DNA of 37,500 nucleotides from Glandiceps talaboti (GCF_964340395.1 NC_135549.1:8327342-8364841); one strand, 5' to 3'; shown: positions 26,528-37,500, counted from the first letter of the stretch. Numbers and translations are program-made. Notes: generated by a model from the letters alone, not told the origin.

Positions 26528-26584
26528 TGTAACACATAGAAGGGGGTAACCTCTACTGTTTAGGTAACCCCCTTCAATGTTACT
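26528..26584. repeat. Short hairpin
   Basis: Arms gaagggggtaacct and aggtaacccccttc (one mismatch) around a nine-nt loop, extended outward by gtaaca/tgttac. It is too short to call a microRNA precursor. Confidence 0.55.
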
Positions 26585-28413
26585 CTCTCTCTCCACTCTG
26601 TACACGGGATCGACTTGGACTTTTAGGGAATTAGCTCAGACTACACACAATGTTCATGGTTAACCTGGATCATTTGGAAGTGGCCACGGAGCAGATCGAA
26701 GCTCCTGACCTCAGACCGTCTCTTCCAAAGACTGAATCCATCATTTTATTATTCCATTAAATTCTTATTAAACATAAAATACACAATACTCAAATGATCG
26801 GGTGATAAAGTAATCAGCACCATAAATGACTAAAACGGAAGTATTGCCGTCGCCTTAATTCAATGCAAATGATATTGACAAATATGAAAACTAGCTAAAC
26901 AATGTGATCACGTCATTGTTCTTCCAACTGTCTGTAATCAGTCATTATTTGACACTGTTGATCTTTTAATAACTTAATGTTGTCATCAGAAGAATACTAT
27001 TCGCGCAATGCAAACATTTGTTCTAAGTGTTAATTCATGACAGCTGAGAGTTCACGGTGACCTCGCAAAACTTCAAAACTTAGAGAATATTAAAAAGTTG
27101 TATTCTGTCATCCGTAACATAATAACAGTAGTTGATTGACACGGTTATCCGAATTGCGCCATCAACGGTCAATGGCTGATATGGGATCATGAAATACAAT
27201 AATGCGTTTGCTTTTGTTTTTCATTCGCTGACCCATGGGGCTATATTATTTTGGGCTGGAATTCTTAATGACGGGTCGCAGTTGGAAAATAATCTTATAG
27301 ACCAGTATATATTTAGGAGTGTGCAAATACACACTCTGTTTGGCAATTTGGGGAGCAACTTCAAGTGGCCATACGAATGAAAATTTGCCATTTATTTTGG
27401 ATTTGATAAAACACCATTACTATATTTTTCTACTGAAAGAATTATGTGAAACAACATATACCAATCTCTTATTTGTAACTAATCTAAATCGCAAATTAAG
27501 TATTTAAAACGCGGGTACGTTTGTTATTGTACGTACAATGACAGCATTTTTACACATGGTGTGCACTTTTTAGCTCTTTGCAATTGACAAACATATGATT
27601 TTGTCGATGCTCGTTAACATTTGTTTTCCAAGTAGGAAAACATGGTAAAGTTGTTCTGTAAATCCAGAATCCAAAATAAGTATCTATTCGTCATCCATAT
27701 GGCCACTTTAACCCATTCCTATGACAAACGGCTATATCGATACATTGAAACTTAGAGCCATTTCAATAAACAAATTATCCAACACCTAAAGACACCATGG
27801 CAATCTAGAGAATGCATTATATTGGCATGCTATCATAATGTGATTTAGAAACTAGTAGACAACGAAGGTCTGAGTTTGTCGGCATAGTAGACATTCATTA
27901 GAAATTCTAATTTAGTTTGAATTACTAGTTTGAATTTGATATTAAAATGATATCAATTGAGTCACATATCCAAATCCTACCTCGTGAGATAATAATATAT
28001 ACGTTTGATGTTTATCAAGCGTGAAAAAAATACTCCACATCTACTGCAGTATACTGATCAATATTGTATTAAACTCTCATTCTCGCAAGCCACGGGACAT
28101 GCATATTTCTGAAACAACGAAATTATACGTTTTGGAGGGTGTCGTAACTTGAGGCCTGTGGTTAATTACAACGTTGTGTAACTCTGGACACGGCGAGGCT
28201 TAAACCCCACAGCTGTGCTCAAATCTTTGTCAGACTGGTTTAAAACAGCTCACACATATGATGCAAATATCACACAGGGATTTACACTTACACCACATTA
28301 GTGCATATACTTTCATAACACGAGTCAATACAACGTGGGGAAACGTATTCGCATGATTTTACGTCGCCTGTGTCTTTGCCATCATCACCTGCTACGTCAC
28401 TGCTATAATCAAC

Positions 28414-30294
28414 ATGTACAAGAAAAGGGTTTTATTCGCCTTACTCACGTTATCTGCCTTCTCGGTTTATATTTTTAGTGTACTATTCCATACAAAGGCA
28501 CTGGTGCGTCATTACAAAAATCGTCAAAAAAATGTATCCGACAATTTCGATATTACAAACCGTCAGGCTTTCGATCAAAACAGTAATGCAATGGGTTCGT
28601 CCAGTACAACGCGTACCCAGGAACTAATATTTGAACATGATATCATACAAAGATTACAGCAAAATGGACCATCTTTCATTGTAAGTAACGAACATGCATG
28701 TAAATCAACGAAAGGGGCAAGAGATCTCCAGATGATATTGGTAGGAGTGGAAACAGGCCTTGGAAATCTTCAACTGCGGAACGTAATCCGCCATACGTGG
28801 GCATCAAACAAAATATTGGAAAATTATTTATATAGTGTTGCAGTGATTTTTTTACTTGGAAAGTCTAACAATAGTGACATAAATGATGAGATATATAGCG
28901 AAAGTAATCAATATGGGGATATCGTACAGTGGAACTTCGAAGACACCTTCTACAATTTAACCGTGAAAACATTCCTGTTTTTCAAATGGATTGTTCAATT
29001 TTGTGACAATGTGGAATACGTGGTAAAAATGGACGATGACGTTTTCATCAATATTCAAAATATTATTAATATACTGGATTATTTACCGCAGCGGTCGTTG
29101 TATCTTGGTGACCCCCGCGTCAGCGGCCGACCAATAAGGGACCAGAATCGTAAGTGTTACACACCGTACAGTGTTTGGCCTGGTGAAAGGTTTCCACCAT
29201 ATGCCGTTGGTAGATTTTATTTGCTGTCATGTGACGCTGTGCAGATGGCTCTGAACTATTTAGTAAGTACACATCATACATATGTGTCATCGGAAGATGT
29301 GTATGTTGGCATAGCCATGAATCGGGTAGGTATATCACTCTGTCCGCATGTCGGCATCGGTGAGATATACGGCCAGTCGTTGACGACTCTACGGTCCGCA
29401 TTGGCAGTACACGGATATAACGCAACGACACTCCAGAAGTTATGGAATAAACTAAAGAATGATGACCTTCAAGATGAGAAATCTTCTTCTAAGCCTCGTG
29501 CACATCAATTAAGAATCCCAGGAGGAAAACCCATAATGGAGATCGATAAATTTGATAAAATTAGCGAAGTCGTCGAGAATGTTCAAATCTTCATGACTGT
29601 AGTGACAATATCGAAACGAATTGGATACCGCTATCGTTGGTGCCAGAGAGTGAATGGTCCAAGAATAAGAACAGTGGACGGGAAAACCATAAATACTCGT
29701 CAAATTGTTGAACAGGAGAACGACGAACTGCAGAGTTTCCTTAACAACGAAAACACCATGAATGGAGATTTATTAGTTGTGAATTTCAGTACCAAATCCC
29801 ATCCGATTCAAGTACTTGCTGATCTCGGTATCCAGTCAGCAAGAAACGTCACTTTGCAATCTGACTACTACCTAGTTGCCAGGGAAAATGTTGTATTTAA
29901 CGTTAAGAACATAATTCGATTTATGGAAGAAAAACGGGTACGTTTAGGGGTGAAAAATAGTATCATTATTTTCTGCATTGACCCAAACTGTGAATGCGAT
30001 TCATATGTAGACGCCTTGATAACGTCTCCCTCACGGAAAGATGAAATTCCTCTTGCGATCGTCCATAGTTCTATCGTCACTTCTTTTATAGCAAATAATA
30101 GAATGTTTAATGACACTAACATTGTGATTGTTCAAACAAATATTGCTTCTGTACACAGTTCATGTGATTTCCAAAACGTGCTGATCGGTAAATATGAATT
30201 TAATTGTTTTTTCGAGGATACCCCATGGTGTGATTCCGTCGTTGACATAGATATTGTATTTCAAAATATCAACATTAACAAATGTTTGGTTTAA
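28414..30294 (+). CDS. Intronless GT31 glycosyltransferase with degenerate second GT domain, 626 aa
   Basis: Single exon. Residues 5-25 form a type II signal-anchor, as expected for a Golgi enzyme. Residues 104-312 carry the motifs of GT31 (beta-1,3-galactosyltransferase/GlcNAc-transferase family): RNVIRHTW (122-129), WNFEDTFYNLTVKT (173-186), KMDDDVF (205-211, the metal and UDP-sugar binding triad), PPYAVG (261-266) and EDVYVG (294-299). All key residues look intact, so a UDP-Gal or UDP-GlcNAc beta-1,3-transferase is likely; the acceptor cannot be read from sequence. Usual family length is about 310-420 residues. Here roughly 240 extra residues follow (388-626). They resemble a second copy of the domain, with DYYLVARENVVFNVKNIIRF (484-503) lining up on the DDD region but with Arg-Glu-Asn replacing the Asp triad. 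Many animal GT31 genes are single-exon, so intronlessness is not odd. A GTAT repeat array begins about 80 nt after the stop, and no AATAAA is seen before it. Confidence 0.9.
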   Translation: MYKKRVLFALLTLSAFSVYIFSVLFHTKALVRHYKNRQKNVSDNFDITNRQAFDQNSNAMGSSSTTRTQELIFEHDIIQRLQQNGPSFIVSNEHACKSTKGARDLQMILVGVETGLGNLQLRNVIRHTWASNKILENYLYSVAVIFLLGKSNNSDINDEIYSESNQYGDIVQWNFEDTFYNLTVKTFLFFKWIVQFCDNVEYVVKMDDDVFINIQNIINILDYLPQRSLYLGDPRVSGRPIRDQNRKCYTPYSVWPGERFPPYAVGRFYLLSCDAVQMALNYLVSTHHTYVSSEDVYVGIAMNRVGISLCPHVGIGEIYGQSLTTLRSALAVHGYNATTLQKLWNKLKNDDLQDEKSSSKPRAHQLRIPGGKPIMEIDKFDKISEVVENVQIFMTVVTISKRIGYRYRWCQRVNGPRIRTVDGKTINTRQIVEQENDELQSFLNNENTMNGDLLVVNFSTKSHPIQVLADLGIQSARNVTLQSDYYLVARENVVFNVKNIIRFMEEKRVRLGVKNSIIIFCIDPNCECDSYVDALITSPSRKDEIPLAIVHSSIVTSFIANNRMFNDTNIVIVQTNIASVHSSCDFQNVLIGKYEFNCFFEDTPWCDSVVDIDIVFQNININKCLV

Positions 30295-30373
30295 AAGAAA
30301 AATACCTGTACTGAGCAGATGGTATTTAAACATTGTAGCAGGGGGTATTCTTGCAATAATAATGTTATTAAGT

Positions 30374-31354
30374 TGTGTGTATGTATGTATGTATGTATGT
30401 ATGTATGTATGTATGTATGTATGTATGTATGTATGTATGTATGTATGTATGTGTGTGTGTGTGTATGTGTATGTATGTATGTATGTATGTATGTATGTAT
30501 GTATGTATGTATGTATGTGTGTGTGTTTGTATGTATGTATGTGTGTGTGCGTGCGTGCGTGCATGTATGTATGTATGTACATGTATGTATGTATGTATGT
30601 ATGTATGTATGTATGTATGTATGTGTGTGTGTTTGTATGTATGTGTGTGTGTGCGTGCGTGTATGTATGTATGTATGTATGTATGTATGTATGTATGTAT
30701 GTATGTATGTATGTATGTATGTATGTATGTATGCATGTATGTATGCATGTATGTTATTATGTATGTATGTACGTACGTACGTACGTACGTATGTACGTAC
30801 GTATGATGTATGTATGTATGTATGTATGTATGTATGTATGTATGTATGTATGTATGTATGTATGTATGTATGTATGTATGTATGTATGTATGTATGTATG
30901 TGTGTGTGTATGTGTATGTATGTATGTATGTATGTATGTATGTATGTATGTATGTATGTGTGTGTGTTTGTATGTATGTATGTGTGTGTGCGTGCGTGCG
31001 TGCATGTATGTATGTATGTACATGTATGTATGTATGTATGTATGTATGTATGTATGTATGTATGTGTGTGTGTTTGTATGTATGTGTGTGTGTGCGTGCG
31101 TGTATGTATGTATGTATGTATGTATGTATGTATGTATGTATGTATGTATGTATGTATGTATGTATGTATGCATGTATGTATGCATGTATGTTATTATGTA
31201 TGTATGTACGTACGTACGTACGTACGTATGTACGTACGCATGATGTATGTATGTATGTATGTATGTATGTATGTATGTATGTATGTATGTATGTATGTAT
31301 GTATGTACAACTTTGTGTGTGTGTGTGTGTGTGTGTGTGAGTGAGTGAGTGAGT

Positions 31355-31386
<32 letters not shown>
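30374..31386. repeat. GTAT array with 437-bp internal duplication, then GT/GAGT/GA/G runs
   Basis: About 940 nt of mostly GTAT with GTGT, GCGT, GTAC and GTTT variants, ending in GT, GAGT, GA and G runs. The rare word ttattatg occurs at 30754 and 31191, and the surrounding variant pattern is repeated at that 437-nt spacing. All long open frames across it are repeat translations. Confidence 0.95.
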
Positions 31387-32958
31387 TCGAGTTTTATAAA
31401 CAGAAGGGGATTGTTGATGAAAAAGGACAAGTAGACGTGACTAGACATGCATATTCTAATGATACTATGACAGTGTTATCATTATACAGTGTACATGTAA
31501 CATGTTAGCGGTATCACTGATATATAGGTGACACATTCCAAAGTAAAACTACTGTCAAACAAGAATTTTGTATCGGATTTTGATATGCATTTACTTTTTG
31601 ATCCATCCTATTTTTGTAATACCATCTTGCTTGCATATATGTAAGTATGTATTACACATAAATTTCTCGTCATGCAAGCAATAAAAACTCTAAAAACCCA
31701 TGTGCAAAAAAAATGAAGGAACACACAAAGGAAGGAGATGAGATGAACGACCGTGACCAGAAAATACGAAAGCAGAAACAGTATGACTATCAGTATGATA
31801 TTTAGTACAGTATACACCTATTCCGATTTATTAAAAAAATTGTGTTTTTTGAATTTTAGTTTCTTCCACTTGCTCATTTCTGAAATGTTAAAAGGTTGCT
31901 GGATTCATTTTTTTAAAATTGTGTTTTTTGAATTACAGTTTCTTCCACTTGAATTGCTCATTTCTGAAATTTTAAAAAGTTCCTGGATTCATGTTTTAAT
32001 GTCTGTGTAGTTTGAACACAACTCTACTGTGATGTGATAAAGAGATGCAAAGTAAACGTTAGTTGAGTCAAACACATGAAAACATTTTTTTTTTTTTTTT
32101 TAAAAGCAATGTAAATTCATGTTCATATTTATCTGAATTCCATACGTTACTGGTTTACAGTCGATGTTGTGATGTCGTTATTTTTACAATTTAGTGTTTT
32201 ACTGCGACTAGTCGCTGAAAACAGTCACGTGACCTGTTTGACGAGGTCGTGCACAATGCTATGACGATCCCGGAAGTGGATGATCTACCTGTATATACAC
32301 AAATACTTTCCTTCCATTGGAAGTACATGTACCTGATTTGACCTTTCCGACTGTGATTTGATATTACTGACTGTATCTAAACAGATGACGTAATCGTTTT
32401 GATGTAGCAGAAACCCAGGGAACTCAGGAGATCTAACCTTACAGTATTTTCTCAGTGTACGGGCTAATAATAACGGGCACGTTAGTAAGACGTCAACAAA
32501 CACGCTTGGACAGAGGTACGTGATTGATGCCATGGTTGCTGGTCTAAACTCACTTGACATAAAAGTGATTCGTTCCCCTCAAAACAATCTATATACATTT
32601 ACGAACACATCTACTGCCCGGGATCTACTGATATCTAAGAACTCAAGCATAATTAATTCAACGGGAGTAATACTGGACTCATTGGTTCGATATACATAAT
32701 AAGAGAAATTGTCATATAAACATACCCATGCATCAGTTACCATGTAGGGCGTGCATTAATAATACACACACCCGTAACCTCAGGTTAACAATGGCGACTA
32801 CAAAAGCCACATTGGGTTCCTTTTTGACAACTAAAGTGGCCTTGATAATTGATTGCTTTCTAGAATAGTCATTAAATGAAGATACAGTTTCAAAACCAGG
32901 ACCAATGGCATGCTTGTCATTTACTTTCACAGATCCAAGATCTTCCAGATAGCCTAAC
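31387..32958. other. Intergenic region upstream of two-EGF gene
   Basis: About 1.6 kb between the GTAT array and the signal-peptide exon at 32959. It contains a tandemly duplicated segment of about 75 nt (31836-31992) and a poly-T run near 32083-32101. No coding exon was recognised. Confidence 0.5.
31836..31992. repeat. Tandem duplication, two copies of about 75 nt
   Basis: Copies 31836-31908 and 31915-31992 share attgtgttttttgaatt, agtttcttccactt, gctcatttctgaaa and ggattcat. The second copy has an extra gaatt and a few substitutions. Confidence 0.85.
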
Positions 32959-34273
32959 ATGACACGTTTGCCAGCAATACCTTTCTTCACGGTTCATATA
33001 TTGTTCACCCTGACCCTGCTGAAAGGTAGGGAAATATGTGCATTTCTAGTTACTTTGTACAGCAAACCAGCAGCTGTTCCCAAACGCCCTCTTCAACAAC
33101 GGTTTAGTTTTGTGTTATACATGTACATATTTCATTGTATTTACTGGCGAAATTCTATCTACAGATTTTTATGTTACTTTGATTAGTTAAATTTTGTAGA
33201 TAATGGAATGTTAATTTTATTTATCTAAATCACAATGAGTTGTTCTTTTTACAGTACTTACAAAACAAAATTTATTATACATATATTCACTCTGTAAATG
33301 CCGTGATATTTCTAGTATACCTAAAACGTTGACAAAACTCTGTCAGACTAATATGCCATGTTTATCAGATATACTCACACTTTAGGATCTGCATGATTCT
33401 TAACTTGCTTGACTTAGAGTTGATTCTTGAAAAGTGAGTGCTGGTTGGTAGGATTGATAAAAACAAATGACTCAGTGCAAGGTTTCACAGATTTCATAGT
33501 AAAAAATTGAAGAATACGTAATAAGACGAGTTACAAGAGCAAAAGATGGATTTCTTTCTCTTGACAATATGCTGAACAAAAGTTTCATTTCGACCATATG
33601 CACAAGTTGGCACCAATGACTCAACGCAATAATAGTTAGTAGGTGACCTATAGTACGAGGTCGTGTGCAGTGTTTCAACTTTTTATTACCAGGCAATAAA
33701 AGCCGTCCTTTTGGAATTTTAATTGCTACGTAAAGTCTTTGCCTTTTGTCGATTGACGTAGGTGATACATGAGTAAAACTTGCGTGCTTTTAAATAATAT
33801 TCCCAGGTCATTCAGTCTGAGACTGGTAACAAACAGCACAGTTTAAGTTCCTTAAAGGCCACGAGAAGTATTTACTTTTGTGTCCCCAGTTGACAGTAAA
33901 CCCACTTTCAACGTTTGACTAGCCCAAAGGAGATAGGACAATGGAGTCAAACATTTCAATATATCCCACACATACTGCACTTTGGGTGCAGTATGCGACT
34001 ATTATAGTGATATTTTGAAATGACGATAACAACAAAAACTACATGTGATTTATCTCCTACTGCTACTACTAATCACGACCCTTTCCCTTTTAGACATTTC
34101 GCCGGCGTTTCCCAAATCTCTCAGAAAAAGAGACCCAGATTTAACACCTCCAGGTAAGACCAAGGCTACTGATAAAGCAATCACTGGTTAAGACTATACT
34201 ATGACACGCACATACATACATACATACATACATACATACATACATACATACATACATACATACATACATACAT

Positions 34274-34324
<51 letters not shown>

Positions 34325-34356
34325 TACATACATACATACATACATACATACATACA

Positions 34357-34387
<31 letters not shown>

Positions 34388-36792
34388 TAAAATACATACA
34401 AATCTACATGTACATGCATATGTTACACCCAATCTGTGAAATTGACCAATTCATGAAATGTGCATGTAACTTTGCCCAGTTTATGAAATAGTCAACCTTA
34501 TGCAAATGAGGGTATAAAAAAAAGATTATTGTCTAAAAGGAGCGAAATTACATTTTTGGGGAAGAGTTTTGAACTGGGGTGTTGATTATCGAACTCTAGT
34601 AAAAACACAAGCAACACTGAATTATTATAAAATAAGAATTGTGAAGTGATGAGTTTGTAAATGCATGATAATAAAGTTGTTTGAATCTTATTCTTTTTTG
34701 TGTGTCCTATAAAAGATGCTCATTTCATGTACTGGGCATATCTTACAATACCCACTTCATAACCTGGGCAGCACGATTGACTATTTCATGAACTGGGCAA
34801 AGTTACCTACCCATTTCATGAATTGGGCAATTTCACAGATTGGGTGTAACACATACACATAAATACATTTTAAACATTTGACGAGTCTAGTCTAACAGAT
34901 AATGTAATGGTAAAAAGCACTCGACCCATCCGTGCCCGAAAGGGTTTAAACCCGTTCTTACTTATATTACTTGTTGATTTGGTGTATATCCATCATGCAG
35001 TTATCTCACATGACGTATTTGCCATGGACAGACAATCGATATGTTAGCTATCAAATTGTACGTATACATTTCAATCGTAGTTCCATCTCTACATGATTTT
35101 TTTTTTCATTTTACTACAAGGAAAAACCTTTTTTCTCCCTTTCTTTCTTAATTTAGAATATTGCCAAAAGATTTGCATTAACGGAGGGACTTGTGACTTA
35201 AATGAAGAGACAAATCGGGAAGTCTGTCTTTGTAACGTTGGTTACCATGGAGATGGTTGCCAGTATCTGTCACCCGGGTCAGCAGGTTAGTCCAATATTG
35301 CAAAGTGTTCTATCCATTCATTCGTTTAACGGGCCAGACGTCATTTTGCTTTGTGGTCCTGTCAAATTTAATTGACCGAGTGAAAGTCATATTAAGTGTA
35401 AAAAAAACTCAGAAAGTATACTTCTCGGTGACTTGGCTTAAGCTTCAATATTCGCATTGTCTGGGTTAAACTTTCTAGAATTGACCGTTTTCTTTTAACT
35501 TGGAAAATAGTATATTACCTGGGATGACGTTGACATTGACCTTCTTCACCAAATCATGCTATTTATAGCACATCATAGGCACGATATGGAAGTTTTCAAT
35601 TGCCTTTCTGAAAATTGCCGAGTGAAATGGTAACATATTATATGATGGGCAAAAAAACCAACAACATGCGTTGGTCCTTTCAAAACAAAACCTAAATATA
35701 CAAATGCGCCAATGTGGAAACGACTTCTTCTACAAAGAATTGTTGAAAAAGGCATTGCAATGTTACTCTTCAGTTTTCATGTTTTCAGTTACAAATTGAT
35801 CTTTTTTTTATTGATTATTGATATTAATTCATTAGTTTAATGTTTGTAAAGTTTGAAAACACACACTTCATATTATTGTCTTTGGCTACATATACAATGA
35901 TGATATCATGTAGATGTTATAGTCACAATATTCTCCTCACTATTTCTGTAGAGCTTTGTCGCAACCATGCCTGTTACCACGATGGGTTGTGTACTGTAGG
36001 GAAATACGGAGCTACATGCCAGTGCACGTTCACTTATGAAGGCATACACTGTGAGAAGGCTAACAAAAGTAAGAGAAAGTTATAGAATTCTTCAAGTTTA
36101 GTATAGTATTTTTGATACACTTTATATATATATATATTACCTGATGAGTACCTCTGTCAAGAAAACTAACTTTTATATAAATATATGGTCGCAATACCTC
36201 TGATTGCATGTGATTGATATTGAGGGCGCTGTTATATATATTTAGTTCTTCTTTGTTCGGATTTTGCAGTACTGTTATGTTCAAATTAGCTGTATAAAAT
36301 CGACCACTGTAAACCAAACGGCAAATAATTTATGTTGCTTTTCATCACATTTCACCTTTGTTGAGTATAACACTCGGGAAAATGAACTACACTTTTTGTA
36401 TTGGGATAATGAGTAGCAAATGTGAAAAAACAGAGGAAATAGAGCATGAATAATTGCATATGAGTTTACAACGTACGGTTGAAATGATGGAGCTATAAAT
36501 AACAGCCCGAGTGGAAGGTCTGACGATATGAACAGCGTCCTTACTTATCAGTCAAAAAAATAACCAGGTCCTGGTGTAATCTTGAAGTTTTCATTATTTC
36601 AATTCGAAATGCATACGTAGTAGTAATTTTTCACTTTAGCAAATTGACGTGTTTTATTTTATTTTCATAACGTATTTTTAGATCTCTTCACAATCATATC
36701 AATATTGATTGCTGCCGTAACAATGTCGTCAGTGTTAAGTATAGCTATCAAGATCTACAAACGACGTAAACGGAGGAGACCCGCCAGAAACG
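32959..36792 (+). CDS. Two-EGF single-pass membrane protein with tribasic linker, 3' end not found
   Basis: Exons: 32959-33025 (signal peptide, MTRLPAIPFFTVHILFTLTL), 34094-34153 (20-residue linker with SLRKRDPD), 35157-35285 (EGF1, CQKICINGGTC to GYHGDGC), 35952-36068 (EGF2, CRNHACYHDGLC to YEGIHCE), 36682-36792 (TM helix and basic stop-transfer YKRRKRRRP). All are phase 1, so they join cleanly as 484 nt (161 codons). The first exon is 67 nt, exactly as in the gene at 8944, and begins MTRL like the minus-strand gene. No CUB exon was found between signal peptide and EGF1, although symmetric phase-1 exons could hide in the introns. The RKR site just before the EGF modules could be a proprotein-convertase site, which would fit a membrane-tethered EGF-type ligand, but this is inference. 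The cytoplasmic tail exon lies beyond 36793; a short open stretch near 37020 has the wrong phase. Confidence 0.65.
34207..34386. repeat. CATA array with central CA run
   Basis: CATA array, CA run, CATA array, in the intron between the linker exon and EGF1 of the two-EGF gene. Confidence 0.95.
34421..34851. mobile_element. MITE-like element with 75-bp terminal inverted repeats
   Basis: The ends 34421-34495 and roughly 34777-34851 are inverted repeats with roughly 90 percent identity, beginning TGTTACACCC and ending GGGTGTAACA. A possible 4-bp target duplication CATA lies at 34417-34420 and 34852-34855, though the neighbouring CATA array could produce this by chance. The right half contains several copies of a ttcatgaactgggca-like word. 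No coding capacity, so it would be mobilised in trans. Confidence 0.8.
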
Positions 36793-37235
36793 GTAATTAA
36801 CACCTTCAAAATATTTTTATAAATGTATTTGTAATGTACACTATAAGCATACAACAATGCTATTAAAGTCGCAGCTATGTTTTTGTACATATAAGTGATT
36901 GACCTGCAATATTGCCAAATTACATGTTCATGCCATTTGTAGTCTGTAGTCTGCACGGTACGTACTCGTCTCGGGCGCCCTCACGCTTCTAAGTCAACCA
37001 ACCTCTTTCAACTAGCAGACCGTTGAGGTCGAGATGCAACAGAAATCTGTCTGAAATAATGTATAATTGATATTACACTCGGAAATGTTGAGAAAAAGAA
37101 ATTACTACACAGATGAAATGAATATCCATGTCGATGTGAACGGAATTGACTACAAAATAATGTATCCGTGTTATTAATTACCTCGCTCCTGTAAGAAGCG
37201 ATGTTGAGATTGCTATGTCTGCCTGCCTGTCCGAC

Positions 37236-37294
<59 letters not shown>

Positions 37295-37500
37295 GTTCAA
37301 TCATGCGTGTGGCATGTTTTTATACCAATTTGCATAATTGATTACACATGTATTTACTAAGATATATCATCAATGATTGCTTGGTGACATCATGCCACAT
37401 CTTTCCAGTTTGAATGTCTGTGGCGTGTATTTTTTAGGATTAATTTGTATCACTATTTTTAGTAACCCTCACCAAAATGGATGGTTTATTAAGCTGTACA
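36793..37500. other. Intron or 3' region, no exon recognised
   Basis: The donor gtaatt at 36793 opens an intron. The only exon-like stretch, after actag or gcag near 37016-37020, reads TVEVEMQQKSV and then stops, but in phase 0 rather than the required phase 1. A GTCT array occupies 37225-37292. The real tail exon is probably beyond the window. Confidence 0.4.
37225..37292. repeat. GTCT tetranucleotide array
   Basis: About 17 copies of GTCT. Confidence 0.95.

Larger units (their letters stand above)
23328..28413. other. Intergenic region, no gene seen
   Basis: About 5.1 kb between the PPPY-tailed membrane gene and the GT31 gene. It holds an AT/GT dinucleotide array (24329-24428), a poly-A/AAC tract (25708-25767) and a short hairpin (26528-26584). 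A 47-codon frame from an ATG at about 23707 has protein-like composition but no recognisable domain and is not called as a gene. Confidence 0.5.

Noticed and set aside
26628-26712. tRNA-Ala-like start ggaattagctcag and a gatcgaagctcc B-box-like word
   Set aside because: The D-loop GG is missing, no cloverleaf can be drawn, and the spacing is only approximate. At best a decayed tRNA-derived fragment.
30254-31344. Open frames of over 300 codons with MYVCMYVC-type peptide
   Set aside because: They are translations of the GTAT array in all frames and both strands, with no start context, domain or non-repeat sequence.
32285-32560. 91-codon minus-strand frame upstream of the two-EGF gene
   Set aside because: No recognisable motif, and no matching splice sites or paralogue exon.
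37017-37056. Possible tail exon TVEVEMQQKSV for the two-EGF gene
   Set aside because: It resembles the acidic tail of the gene at 8944 but would need a phase-0 intron, while the preceding exon ends in phase 1.

Overview
Animal (metazoan) genomic DNA. The genes are split by phase-1 introns, encode extracellular CUB and EGF-like modules, and sit among AT-rich intergenic DNA with many tetranucleotide arrays, foldback elements and recurring tacatgta-type words. This suggests a marine invertebrate, such as a lancelet, hemichordate or lophotrochozoan. The sequence alone does not fix the phylum. There is no sign of prokaryotic or organellar gene organisation. Layout: (1) 1-5030, minus strand: a CUB-domain gene with a signal-peptide exon and two CUB domains, running off the left edge. 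(2) 5031-8943: intergenic, with a 421-bp palindrome and several microsatellites. (3) 8944-15030, plus strand: a complete ten-exon gene for a 465-residue single-pass membrane protein (signal peptide, CUB, CUB, LDLa-like module, EGF, EGF, TM, short acidic tail), head-to-head with gene 1. (4) 15031-20273: intergenic, with a foldback element and a 24-bp minisatellite. (5) 20274-23327, plus strand: a paralogous gene (signal peptide, half-CUB exon, two EGF modules, TM, long tail with a PPPY motif). (6) 23328-28413: intergenic, no gene seen. (7) 28414-30294, plus strand: an intronless 626-residue GT31 glycosyltransferase (beta-1,3-galactosyl/GlcNAc-transferase type) whose C-terminal half looks like a second, catalytically dead GT31 domain. 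(8) 30374-31386: a large GTAT array containing a 437-bp internal duplication. (9) 32959-36792 and beyond, plus strand: a third plus-strand paralogue (signal peptide, short tribasic linker, EGF, EGF, TM) whose tail exon was not found. The four multi-exon genes share exon phases, signal-peptide exon length and, for the three whose membrane-proximal part is visible, an EGF-EGF-TM segment. They look like a local family of cell-surface proteins that arose by duplication and then varied in their ectodomains. Three of about 23 inferred introns use GC instead of GT at the donor, always as GCAAGT. One CUB exon of gene 1 carries an apparent frameshift. All gene models were built by eye from splice sites, phase and homology between paralogues; no transcript evidence was available.
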